A stretch of 14,330 nt of DNA from positions 1 through 14,330 of the forward strand of contig DATNHC010000059.1 in assembly GCA_035605155.1 (NCBI GenBank). Reading direction: 5' to 3'. The DNA is from VRUE01 sp035605155. Lineage in GTDB: Bacteria; Actinomycetota; Thermoleophilia; Solirubrobacterales; 70-9. This document shows, piece after piece, positions 1-6,463 of this stretch. Below the pieces are notes generated by a model. The model had not been told where the DNA came from, made no database searches, and saw only the letters and a list, made by a program, of their open reading frames with translations. Each line of letters opens with the position of its first letter. The stretch's first letter is position 1. A program made the position numbers and the translations under genes.

Positions 1-422
1 ACCTCCGGGGCGTGCGTCTTGCCAATCGGGATCGCGCCCGCCTCCCGCAGGCGACGCACGATCTCCGCGTCGCGGACTGCCGGACTGCCGCCGCCGCAGC
101 CGAAGGGGGTCGTGTGGCCGGCGAGGTCGACGTCGTCCTTGATCGCAACCGGCACCCCCAGCAGCGGGGCGGCGGCGCCGGCAGCGAGGCGCTGATCCGC
201 CTCCTCTGCTGCGGCCAGCGCCTCCTCTGCGCAGATGACCCGGAACGCGTTGAGCCTAGGCTGTGCCTGCTGGGCCCGTTCGAGCGCGCCTTCGACCAGC
301 TCTCGCGAAGAAGCCGCACCGGTTTGGAGCAGCTTTGCCTGTTCGGCAAGCCCAGCGTCAACTCGGTCGGCGGATGTGTGCTCGCCTGCGTTCTTCGCTG
401 CCGTGCCGGTGTGGGGCTCCAT
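1..422 (-). CDS. Amidase signature family protein, N-terminal part (cut by window edge)
   Basis: The minus strand from 422 to the window edge encodes 140 residues of an amidase-signature (AS) hydrolase, the family of GatA and many amide/urethane hydrolases. Residues 88-100 contain LLGVPVAIKDDVDL, the family's first catalytic block; Lys95 would be the Lys of the Ser-cisSer-Lys triad. The following AGHTTPFGCGG and the stretch ending IPIGKTHAPE also fit the fold. The two catalytic serines lie beyond the window, so activity cannot be judged. The ATG at 422 is preceded at about 7 nt by GAGGAG, which decides the start. Residues 1-20 are a low-complexity lead-in. The gene diverges from the TetR gene, and the 446-461 palindrome is 24 bp upstream of its start, so shared control is likely. 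The substrate is unknown. A true GatA is less likely because no gatC or gatB is visible. Confidence 0.88.
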   Translation of the reverse strand, partial: MEPHTGTAAKNAGEHTSADRVDAGLAEQAKLLQTGAASSRELVEGALERAQQAQPRLNAFRVICAEEALAAAEEADQRLAAGAAAPLLGVPVAIKDDVDLAGHTTPFGCGGGSPAVRDAEIVRRLREAGAIPIGKTHAPE

Positions 423-445
423 CGTCGTCTCCTCGCGCCGTTGCT

Positions 446-461
446 GTTCGTTCGAACGAAC
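446..461. promoter_or_regulatory. Perfect 16-bp palindrome, probable TetR-family operator
   Basis: The sequence GTTCGTTCGAACGAAC is an exact inverted repeat, itself built from GTTC/GAAC units. It lies in the 44-bp gap between the divergent amidase and TetR starts. TetR-family proteins typically bind palindromes of this size next to their own gene. Its placement, 5 bp before the TetR GTG and 24 bp before the amidase ATG, suggests autoregulation plus control of the amidase. The assignment to this regulator is inference. Confidence 0.7.
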
Positions 462-466
462 GATAG

Positions 467-1063
467 GTGAAACGGGTACGCTGGGCCTCCTTGGCCACGG
501 TCGCGCCTCCCGATACCCGCGAGCGCATCCTGCGCGCAACGGTTGAGCTGATCGGCCGCGAGGGCATCGCAGCCGTCACCAACCGTCGAGTTGCCGCCGA
601 GGCCGGGGTGGCCCTCGGCTCGCTGACCTACCACTTCTCCAGCCAGACCGTCCTCCTGCGGGAGAGCCTGCTGCTCTTCGTCGGGGAGGAGGTGGCGCGC
701 CAGCAGGAGATCGCGATCGATCTGCGTCGGCGTCAGCCGAGCCTCGAGGAAGTTGCGGCAGAAGTCGAACGGGTCGTCGAGGAGTCAGGCAACCGGATTC
801 AACAGCTCGCAGAGATCGAGCTGCACCTTCGGGCTGCGCGCGACGAGGAGCTGCAGGAGGCCTCGTTGCGCTGCTTTGAGGCATACGAAGAGGTGGCGAG
901 CACCGCATTGGAGATGCTCGACGTACCGGATCCGACGCAGCGTGCTCGCTCGGTCGTCGCCTTGATGTACGGAATGGGATTGCGCCGACTGGGGACCGGC
1001 GGCAGGGACGCCAAGGGCATTGCGGACGGTCTCCTGACGATTATCCGCGGGTCCCGAGAGTGA
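467..1063 (+). CDS. TetR/AcrR-family transcriptional regulator
   Basis: The gene encodes 198 residues, a normal length for a TetR-family one-component repressor. Residues about 18-65 form the N-terminal DNA-binding domain: TRERILRATVELIG, then a helix-turn-helix running through VTNRRVAAEAGVALGSLTYHF. The helical C-terminal part should bind a ligand, which cannot be read from sequence. The GTG at 467 has no clear Shine-Dalgarno site. An in-frame TTG at 491 would give a 190-residue protein starting MATVAPPDTRERIL, closer to the usual N-terminal spacing, so the start is uncertain. The stop overlaps the glycerol kinase start by 4 nt, so the two are almost certainly co-translated. The palindrome at 446-461 is the probable autoregulatory site. 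TetR control of a glycerol kinase gene is uncommon; GlpR-type DeoR repressors are the better known arrangement. Confidence 0.92.
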   Translation: MKRVRWASLATVAPPDTRERILRATVELIGREGIAAVTNRRVAAEAGVALGSLTYHFSSQTVLLRESLLLFVGEEVARQQEIAIDLRRRQPSLEEVAAEVERVVEESGNRIQQLAEIELHLRAARDEELQEASLRCFEAYEEVASTALEMLDVPDPTQRARSVVALMYGMGLRRLGTGGRDAKGIADGLLTIIRGSRE

Positions 1064-2532
1064 TCCTCGCCATCGACCAGGGAACGACCGGCACGACCTG
1101 CCTGGTCTTCGACGAGGGCGGCAGGATCGCCGGTCGCGCCTACTCGGAGTTCGAGCAGCACTTCCCGCGGCCGGGCTGGGTCGAGCACGACGCCGCCGAG
1201 ATCTGGCAGGTGACTTGCGCGGTTGCCGTGCGGGCGCTCGCCGACGCGGGCGTCGGCGGCGCCGACCTGGACGCGATCGGGATCGCCAACCAGCGCGAGA
1301 CCGTCGTTGCCTGGGATCCGGTCGGCGGCGAGCCGGTCCACCGCGCGCTGGTCTGGCAGGACCGCCGGACCGCCGCGCGCTGCGAGGAGTTGCGTTCGGC
1401 TGGTCACCAGCCACTCGTGCGCGGGCGCACGGGCCTCATCCTCGACCCCTATTTCTCCGCTACCAAGATCGAGTGGCTGCGGCGCAACGTCGGCGGTGCT
1501 GACCGGGCGCTGTTCGGCACGATCGACTCCTGGCTGCTCTTCAAGCTGACCGGCGAGCATGCGACCGATTACACGAACGCTTCGCGAACGATGCTCTTCG
1601 ATATCCGCACGCTCAAGTGGGACGAGGAGCTCTGCGCGCTGTTCGGCGTCGACCGTGGACAGCTTCCCAAGCCATTGCCCTCGGCCCACGTCTATGGCGT
1701 GACGACCGAGTTTGGTGGGGAGGTGCCGGTGGCCGGTATCGCCGGTGACCAGCAGGCGGCTCTCTTCGGTCAGGCTTGCCACGAGGCCGGTACGGCGAAG
1801 AACACTTACGGGACCGGCAGCTTCGTCCTGCTCAACACCGGCGCTGAGCCACCAGAACCCGCCGAAGGATTGCTGGCGACCGTTGCTTGCGGCGCTGACG
1901 GCCAGCCTGCTTATGCGCTGGAGGCCTCGATCTTCGTCACCGGCGCTGCCGTGCAGTGGCTGCGCGATGGGCTGGGTGTTATTGAGGCCGCCGAGGAGAG
2001 CGAGCCGCTGGCCGCCTCGCTTGAGTCCAATGACGGCGTTTACTTCGTCCCCGCGCTGACCGGGCTCGGCGCGCCACACTGGGACCCCTACGCCCGCGGC
2101 ACGATCGTCGGACTCACCCGCGGCAGCGGCCGCGCCCACCTGGCGCGGGCGGCGCTCGAGGCGATCGCCTACCAGACGGTCGACGCGGTCCGCGCCCAGG
2201 AGGCGGCGAGCGGCGAGCGGCTTGCCGTGCTCAAGGCCGATGGCGGTGCGGTCGCCAACCACTGGCTGATGCAGTTCCAGGCCGACGTGCTCGGCGCTGA
2301 GGTCGTGGTGCCGCGAGTGGCCGAGACGACGGCGCTCGGCGCAGCCTACCTGGCGGGAATCGGGGCAGGGCACTGGACGTCCGAGCAGGTGGGGGAGATG
2401 TGGCACGAGGCCGCGCGCTACGAGCCGGCGATGGGCTCCGATGAGCGCGAGAGCTTGCTCGCCGAGTGGCGCCGGGCGCTGGAGCGGGCCAAGGGTTGGG
2501 CCGCTCCCGGCGGGGAACAGATCCCTGCGTAA
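1060..2532 (+). CDS. glpK: Glycerol kinase (FGGY family)
   Basis: The 490-residue product matches the length of bacterial glycerol kinases, which phosphorylate glycerol to sn-glycerol-3-phosphate with ATP in the cytoplasm. The N-terminal phosphate-binding loop AIDQGTTGTT is at residues 4-13. Glycerol-contacting residues known from E. coli GlpK are recognisable: Arg79-Glu80 (NQRET), Trp99 (VWQDRR), Tyr131 (DPYFSATK) and Asp230-Gln231 (AGDQQAALFGQ). GWVEHD at 39-44, TYGTGSF near 249-255 and the C-terminal ALTGLGAPHWDPYARG segment complete the family pattern. It starts at a GTG that shares GTGA with the TetR stop, indicating translational coupling. No glycerol facilitator or glycerol-3-phosphate dehydrogenase gene is in the window. 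A related FGGY sugar kinase is much less likely given the intact glycerol site. Confidence 0.95.
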   Translation: MILAIDQGTTGTTCLVFDEGGRIAGRAYSEFEQHFPRPGWVEHDAAEIWQVTCAVAVRALADAGVGGADLDAIGIANQRETVVAWDPVGGEPVHRALVWQDRRTAARCEELRSAGHQPLVRGRTGLILDPYFSATKIEWLRRNVGGADRALFGTIDSWLLFKLTGEHATDYTNASRTMLFDIRTLKWDEELCALFGVDRGQLPKPLPSAHVYGVTTEFGGEVPVAGIAGDQQAALFGQACHEAGTAKNTYGTGSFVLLNTGAEPPEPAEGLLATVACGADGQPAYALEASIFVTGAAVQWLRDGLGVIEAAEESEPLAASLESNDGVYFVPALTGLGAPHWDPYARGTIVGLTRGSGRAHLARAALEAIAYQTVDAVRAQEAASGERLAVLKADGGAVANHWLMQFQADVLGAEVVVPRVAETTALGAAYLAGIGAGHWTSEQVGEMWHEAARYEPAMGSDERESLLAEWRRALERAKGWAAPGGEQIPA

Positions 2533-2563
2533 CCGTCCCTGTGGCCAGGGGTATCGCGTAGCG

Positions 2564-2580
2564 GCGGCCGGGGAGGCCGC
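2564..2580 (+). promoter_or_regulatory. GC-rich hairpin around the acyltransferase ribosome binding site
   Basis: GCGGCC (2564-2569) and GGCCGC (2575-2580) are exact complements around a five-base GGGGA loop. The Shine-Dalgarno sequence GGGGAGG lies in the loop and the first two bases of the 3' arm, and the ATG follows 4 nt after the stem. A 6-bp all-G/C stem could limit ribosome access. This is read from sequence only; in such G+C-rich DNA short stems also arise by chance. Confidence 0.35.
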
Positions 2581-2584
2581 GCCT

Positions 2585-3292
2585 ATGCCAGACATGAAGC
2601 CACAGGTCTACAAGGACGAACGTCCGGCGGAGTACTTCGACCAGTTCCACGCTGCGGCGCGCAAGGGGGTCGGCTGGACCTACACCTTCGTTCGCCTGCT
2701 CCTCTCGCTGCCCACGCTGCTGATCTACCGGGTGCGCGCGATCGGGGTCGAGAACGTCCCAAAGGACGGCGCTCTGATTCTCGCCCCCAACCACTTCAGC
2801 CAGATGGATCACTTCTTCATCGGCCTCTACCTGCGGCGCAAGGTGCGCTTCATGGCCAAGTCGCAGATGTTCGGACCGCCCATCCTCACCTACGTCTACA
2901 AGCACGGCGGGGTCTTCCCGGTTCGCCGTGGGCACCACGACGAGGAGGCGATGAAGACCGCCTTCGCGATTCTTGCCCAAGACGGGATGCTGCTCGTCTA
3001 CGCCGAGGGCGGACGTTCACGCAGCGGTGAGCTGGGCGAGGTCAAGCCGGGGATCGGACGCATCGCGCTCGAATCTGGAGCGCCGGTCGTCCCCGTCGCG
3101 ATCCAGGGCTCCGAGAAGGTGCGCCGTTGGAAACGCCTCAGCTTTCCCAAGGTGACGGTGCAGTTCGGCGAGCCGCTCGGCTTCCCGACCGAGGAGGGGC
3201 CCAGCCGCGAGCGCCAGCTCGAGGTTGCCGAACAGATCTTCACCCCGGTGCGGGAGATGTACGGCGCGCTGGTTACTCGTAGCGGGCGCTGA
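2585..3292 (+). CDS. 1-acyl-sn-glycerol-3-phosphate acyltransferase (PlsC/LPLAT family)
   Basis: This 235-residue protein has the four LPLAT blocks: NHFSQMD at 69-75, giving the catalytic HX4D pair His70/Asp75; GGVFPVRRG at 108-116; YAEGGRSRSGE at 139-149, equivalent to the EGTRS phosphate-binding motif; and VVPVAIQG at 168-175. A hydrophobic stretch at about 36-50 suggests membrane association. The expected reaction is acylation of lysophosphatidic acid to phosphatidic acid, though family members also use other acceptors. The ATG at 2585 has a GGGGAGG Shine-Dalgarno at good spacing; another ATG three codons later is possible. It follows glpK by 52 bp on the same strand, so glycerol-3-phosphate from GlpK could feed this pathway. 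Its 3' end overlaps the convergent hydrolase gene by 20 bp. Confidence 0.9.
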   Translation: MPDMKPQVYKDERPAEYFDQFHAAARKGVGWTYTFVRLLLSLPTLLIYRVRAIGVENVPKDGALILAPNHFSQMDHFFIGLYLRRKVRFMAKSQMFGPPILTYVYKHGGVFPVRRGHHDEEAMKTAFAILAQDGMLLVYAEGGRSRSGELGEVKPGIGRIALESGAPVVPVAIQGSEKVRRWKRLSFPKVTVQFGEPLGFPTEEGPSRERQLEVAEQIFTPVREMYGALVTRSGR

Positions 3293-4184
3293 GCCCGGCG
3301 AAGAACTCGGGGTCGTGACCGGGAGTGACGACCGCGTTGGGGTACTCGCGCTTGAAGAGGCGCAGCTCCTGCAGAGAGCGCCGGTAGTTATGGGCGTCGG
3401 CGGGCCGCGGTGCGAGCGGCGCGCTGCCCTCGAGCTGGGCGTGCATGTAGATCGCGTCGCCGCCGATCACGAAGTCGTGCTTGGCAAGGTGGGCGATCAC
3501 CGACATGTGCCCGGCGCTGTGGCCCGGCGTGTATGCAAGGCGGATCGAGCCGTCGCCGAGGAGGTCGAAGGTGCGCCCGAAGGTCGCGTAGGAGTCGATC
3601 CCCCCGCGGTCGAAGTCAACCGTGCGGTAGTCGAAGGCGTAGTCGAAGTGTCGGCGGCGGTAGCCGTTGAGGAGGGGACGCGGGCCGCTGGCCGCGGCCT
3701 TCCACTCGGTCTCGCTGACGATGAAGGTCGAGTTCGGGAACTCGGAGATCGCCGAAGTGTGGTCGAGGTGCATGTGGGTCATCACCACAACCGGGATCTC
3801 GTTGGGATCGAGGTCGCGTTTGCGCAGCTGGGCAGGAACGTCCTCCCCGGGACCGAGATCGGGCTTGCCGATGCGGTTGCCCATGCCGCCGAAGTTCTCG
3901 CGCCCGTCGGTGGCGATCGAGGGGTGCAGGCCCGTGTCGACGAGGATCGCGCCGGCGGTCGGGTGGCGGATCAGGAAGGCAGGGACGGGAACGGTTGCCG
4001 CCGGGTCGCCGGTGATCAGGGCGCGCAGCAGCTTCAGCGTCTCGAAGCGACCCCCGGGCCGTTCCATCATCGTGCGCGGCCAGGTGACGCGGCCGGCGAC
4101 GATCGGTTCAACCGCAACGCTTGCGCCCGGGGTGCCGCCGGCGAGCGGCTCGTGCAGCGGTTTCGGCTCTACGCGGACCTTCAC
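3273..4184 (-). CDS. MBL-fold metallo-hydrolase, N-acyl-homoserine-lactonase-like
   Basis: The 303-residue product has a complete dinuclear metal site of the metallo-beta-lactamase fold: THMHLDH with His137, His139, Asp141 and His142; then His222 (TPGHSAGH), Asp243 (IGGDA) and His290 (TPGHD). The order and spacing, with a preceding ILVDTGLHP block at 80-88, resemble the AiiA/AttM lactonase branch, which opens homoserine lactone rings. Close relatives hydrolyse other lactones or esters, so quorum quenching is only a possibility. No lux-type synthase or receptor is nearby. The start is a GTG at 4184 with only a weak GAGCGG upstream; a later start is possible because the first ~20 residues look variable. 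It diverges from the SDR gene with 46 bp between starts and converges with the acyltransferase. Confidence 0.85.
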   Translation of the reverse strand: MKVRVEPKPLHEPLAGGTPGASVAVEPIVAGRVTWPRTMMERPGGRFETLKLLRALITGDPAATVPVPAFLIRHPTAGAILVDTGLHPSIATDGRENFGGMGNRIGKPDLGPGEDVPAQLRKRDLDPNEIPVVVMTHMHLDHTSAISEFPNSTFIVSETEWKAAASGPRPLLNGYRRRHFDYAFDYRTVDFDRGGIDSYATFGRTFDLLGDGSIRLAYTPGHSAGHMSVIAHLAKHDFVIGGDAIYMHAQLEGSAPLAPRPADAHNYRRSLQELRLFKREYPNAVVTPGHDPEFFAGLSARYE

Positions 4185-4230
4185 CGCCGCTCAGGTTACG
4201 GTGGGCGGCCGTCTATAGGCTTGCCCGGCT
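4185..4230. promoter_or_regulatory. Compact divergent promoter region (hydrolase / SDR)
   Basis: Only 46 bp separate the two divergent start codons, so both promoters must overlap. A self-complementary CTATAG at 4213-4218 can supply A/T-rich -10-like bases on both strands. On the plus strand TAGGCT (4216-4221) fits the actinobacterial TANNNT -10 pattern 9 nt before the ATG at 4231, and there is no Shine-Dalgarno site, which suggests a leaderless SDR transcript. No transcription data support this; it is a pattern match. Confidence 0.35.
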
Positions 4231-5088
4231 ATGGCTGAAAGCTCGCATTCGCGGATCTTCAAGGAGGGCCTGCTGGCCGGTCAGGTCTGTGTGGTCTCCG
4301 GCGCTGGCAGCGGCTTGGGGCGTGAGACGGCGCTCGAGCTGGCACGCCTCGGCGCTGCCGTGATTGGCTGCGGCCGGCGCGAGGAGCCGCTGGGAGAGAC
4401 CGCGGAGCTCGCCGCCGGCGCCGCCGGCTCGTTCGAGCACGAGGCGCTCGACATTCGCGACGAGGAGGCGGTCGACCGCTTCTTCGACAGCCTGCTCGAG
4501 CGTCACGGGCGGCTCGACGTGCTCGTCAACAACGCCGGCGGCCAGTTCCTCGCCCCGGCCGAGACGATCACGCCGAAGGGCTTCCGCACTGTGATCGAGC
4601 TCAACGTGCAGGGCACCTGGCTGATGACCCACGCGGCGGCGACCAAGGCGTTCATCCCACAGGGGGGAGGCAAGGTGCTCAGCGTCACCCTCTCCCCCCA
4701 CCACGGCATGCCGGGGATGGTCCACTCGGGAGCCGCACGCGCCGCGGTCGAGAACATGATGCGCACGCTGGCGGTGGAGTGGGCCCGCTTCGGGATCAAG
4801 ACCTGCGCCTTGGCCGCCGGTCAGTTTGCGACCGAGACGCTGCTCACCAAGTATCCCCAGGTGGTTGTCGACAACCTCGAGCGCTCGATCCCGATCGGTC
4901 GCGCCGGCCGTGCCGAGGAGATGGCCTGGCTGGTCGCCTACCTTGCCTCGCCCGCCGGCGATTTCTTCTCCGGAACGACGATCACGATCGACGGCGCCCG
5001 CGACAACTGGGCCGGGCCCTGGCCGCCCGAAGCGATCGCCGGCGAGAGCGGAGACCCCGTCGCCGAGGAGCGCCGCCCGAAGCCCTAA
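4231..5088 (+). CDS. SDR-family protein, PECR-like (trans-2-enoyl-CoA reductase branch), atypical catalytic site
   Basis: This 285-residue protein is a short-chain dehydrogenase/reductase: the NAD(P)-binding SGAGSGLG at 23-30, NNAGGQFLAPAE at 100-111 and a C-terminal SGTTITIDGA at 247-256. GGQFLxPAE and the later HSGAARAAV (165-173) recall, from memory, mammalian peroxisomal trans-2-enoyl-CoA reductase (PECR) and related bacterial SDRs that act on acyl-CoA or terpenoid substrates. Aligned to FabG, the usual catalytic Ser-Tyr-Lys positions hold Thr153, Ser166 and Arg170, so the normal YxxxK pair is absent. PECR carries a Tyr slightly further along that helix, and here that position is Glu174. 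Either catalysis differs or the protein acts on an unusual substrate. The ATG lacks a Shine-Dalgarno site. Its 3' end overlaps the convergent nitroreductase gene by 4 bp. Confidence 0.85.
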   Translation: MAESSHSRIFKEGLLAGQVCVVSGAGSGLGRETALELARLGAAVIGCGRREEPLGETAELAAGAAGSFEHEALDIRDEEAVDRFFDSLLERHGRLDVLVNNAGGQFLAPAETITPKGFRTVIELNVQGTWLMTHAAATKAFIPQGGGKVLSVTLSPHHGMPGMVHSGAARAAVENMMRTLAVEWARFGIKTCALAAGQFATETLLTKYPQVVVDNLERSIPIGRAGRAEEMAWLVAYLASPAGDFFSGTTITIDGARDNWAGPWPPEAIAGESGDPVAEERRPKP

Positions 5089-5570
5089 CGGGGCTCGAGG
5101 ATGACGAGCGGGATCTCGCGACCCTTGCTGCGCACCGCGTAGTCCTCATACCCGCGGTAGGCCTTGACCGCCAGCGGCCAGAGGCGCTCGCGCTCCTCGG
5201 GGTTGGCGGTGCGGGCGTGGACGGCTGTGCGGTGGGAGCCGATCTGGATCGTGGTATCCGGATTGGCCATCAGGTTGTGGTACCAGGCAGGGTGTTTGGG
5301 AAAGCCGCCCTTGGAGGCGACGATGACGACGTCCTCGCCGTCCCTGATGTAGAGCAGGGGGGAGGTGCGTTCGGTGCCGCTCTTCGCCCCCTTGTGATCG
5401 AGCAGCAGCATCTTGCCCGGAACTCCGGGGAGCGTGTGCCCCAGGCGCCCGCCAGTCGCCTTGTAGAGCGCCGTGTGAACTCCCATGAAGCGACGGAGGG
5501 CAGGCCAGACCCGGTCCGCTACGTCGAGGTAGCGGGGCGGACGCCTGCCCTCTGTCGCAGAGGAGGTCAG
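5085..5570 (-). CDS. Deazaflavin (F420)-dependent nitroreductase family protein, Ddn-like, probable CTG start
   Basis: The core, residues from KMLLLDHKGAKSG through IVASKGGFPKHPAWYHNLMANP to the C-terminal REIPLVILEP, closely follows mycobacterial Ddn, which uses reduced F420 to reduce quinones and nitro compounds. The first in-frame ATG (5486) gives 133 residues but omits RRPPRYLD, which resembles the N-terminus of Ddn (SPPRFLN). No ATG, GTG or TTG lies in frame between that segment and the fabG stop. I therefore extend to a CTG at 5570 (161 residues), which shares CTGA with the fabG stop and is preceded by GGGGGG at about 9 nt. The gene is the last of the fabG unit and meets the plus-strand SDR tail to tail. 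If the CTG is wrong, the gene spans 5085-5486. Presence of F420 chemistry supports an actinobacterial host. Confidence 0.85.
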   Translation of the reverse strand: MTSSATEGRRPPRYLDVADRVWPALRRFMGVHTALYKATGGRLGHTLPGVPGKMLLLDHKGAKSGTERTSPLLYIRDGEDVVIVASKGGFPKHPAWYHNLMANPDTTIQIGSHRTAVHARTANPEERERLWPLAVKAYRGYEDYAVRSKGREIPLVILEPR

Positions 5571-6397
5571 GTGTACATCCCCCCAAACATGCCGCCGGTT
5601 ACGTTGAGCACCTGGCCGTGGACGTAGTTGGCGAGCGGCGAGGCGAGGAAGAGCACCGGGCCCGATGCCTCCTCCGGAGTGGCCGGGCGGCCGAGCGGGA
5701 TGATCGCCGAGGCCATCGCCCGCATCTGCTCGGGGATGCCGAGCTCGATCTTCTCGCCGCTCGGGGTGGTCATCTCTCCACCCTCCTCCTTGGCGGCGGT
5801 GAGGCGGGTTTCGACGAAGCCGAAGGCGACCGCGTTGACGTTGATCTTGAACTGGCCCCACTCCTTGGCCAGCGTTTTCGTCATGCCGACGACGGCCATC
5901 TTCGCCGCCGAGTAGTTGACCTGGCCGGCGTTGCCCATCGTCCCCGAGGTCGAGGAGATGTTGACCAGCTTGCGGAAGACCTCCTTGTCTTCACCGCGCT
6001 CGGCCTTGGCCGCCTCGCGCCAGTGGGGAGCAAGGGCCCGGGCGACGCGGAAAGGCACCACGGTGTGGATGTCGAGCATCGCCTGGAACTGCTCGTCGGT
6101 CATCCGGTGGGCGACGCCGTCCCAGGTGTAGCCGGCGTTGTTGACGACGATGTCGATCGCACCGAAGGCCTCGACGCCGGCCGCGACCAGCTTGTCGGCG
6201 GCATCGGGCTTGGTCAGGTCGCCGGCGTGGACAGCGGTCTCGCCGTCGATCTCCCCGGCAGCCTGTTCGGCGACGTCGGCGTCGAGGTCGTTGATCAGCA
6301 CCTTGGCGCCCTCGCTGGCGAACAGCTCGGCGGTCGCCCGGCCGATTCCCCGCGCCGATCCGGTGACGATCGCCGCTTTCCCATCAAGAAGTCCCAT
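5567..6397 (-). CDS. SDR-family oxidoreductase, 3-oxoacyl-ACP reductase (FabG)-like
   Basis: The 276-residue product is a classical SDR with an intact site: TGSARGIG at 12-19 for cofactor, NNAG at 86-89, Ser149 (NISST), Tyr162 and Lys166 (NYSAAK). FabG-like enzymes reduce 3-oxoacyl thioesters with NADPH, but many SDRs of this group oxidise 3-hydroxyacyl-CoA or other alcohols. At 276 residues it exceeds the usual ~245 of FabG, owing to insertions near 128-141 (REAAKAERGEDKEVF) and 203-222. It starts at an ATG with GAAGGAGAG about 10 nt upstream. The stop overlaps the proposed CTG start of the Ddn-like gene. A 16-bp palindrome lies 66 bp upstream of the start, so the fabG-ddn pair probably has its own regulated promoter. 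A role in beta-oxidation of the acyl-CoAs handled by the nearby dehydrogenases is possible. Confidence 0.9.
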   Translation of the reverse strand: MGLLDGKAAIVTGSARGIGRATAELFASEGAKVLINDLDADVAEQAAGEIDGETAVHAGDLTKPDAADKLVAAGVEAFGAIDIVVNNAGYTWDGVAHRMTDEQFQAMLDIHTVVPFRVARALAPHWREAAKAERGEDKEVFRKLVNISSTSGTMGNAGQVNYSAAKMAVVGMTKTLAKEWGQFKINVNAVAFGFVETRLTAAKEEGGEMTTPSGEKIELGIPEQMRAMASAIIPLGRPATPEEASGPVLFLASPLANYVHGQVLNVTGGMFGGMYT

Positions 6398-6463
6398 CAG
6401 TTTGCGCTCTCCTTCTCGGATTCGTGAAATTCGGCTGCGGAGGCTATCTGGAATCGGCGCTGG

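Noticed and set aside
2537..2550. Small hairpin (CCCTG/CAGGG) just after the glpK stop, considered as a terminator
   Set aside because: The stem is only 5 bp with no following T-run, and the plsC gene starts shortly after on the same strand, so termination is not supported.
799..2595. Long open frame (598 codons) on the minus strand opposite tetR and glpK
   Set aside because: It is fully antisense to two confidently identified genes, has no recognisable domain, and its composition (Arg, Gly, Ala, Pro-rich) is what G+C-rich codon bias produces on the opposite strand.
3225..4238. 337-codon plus-strand frame opposite the MBL-fold hydrolase
   Set aside because: It mirrors a gene with a complete metal site and shows no family motif; it is a codon-bias shadow.
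5618..6427. 269-codon plus-strand frame opposite the FabG-like SDR
   Set aside because: It is antisense to an SDR with an intact catalytic site, and its own sequence is low-complexity without domains.
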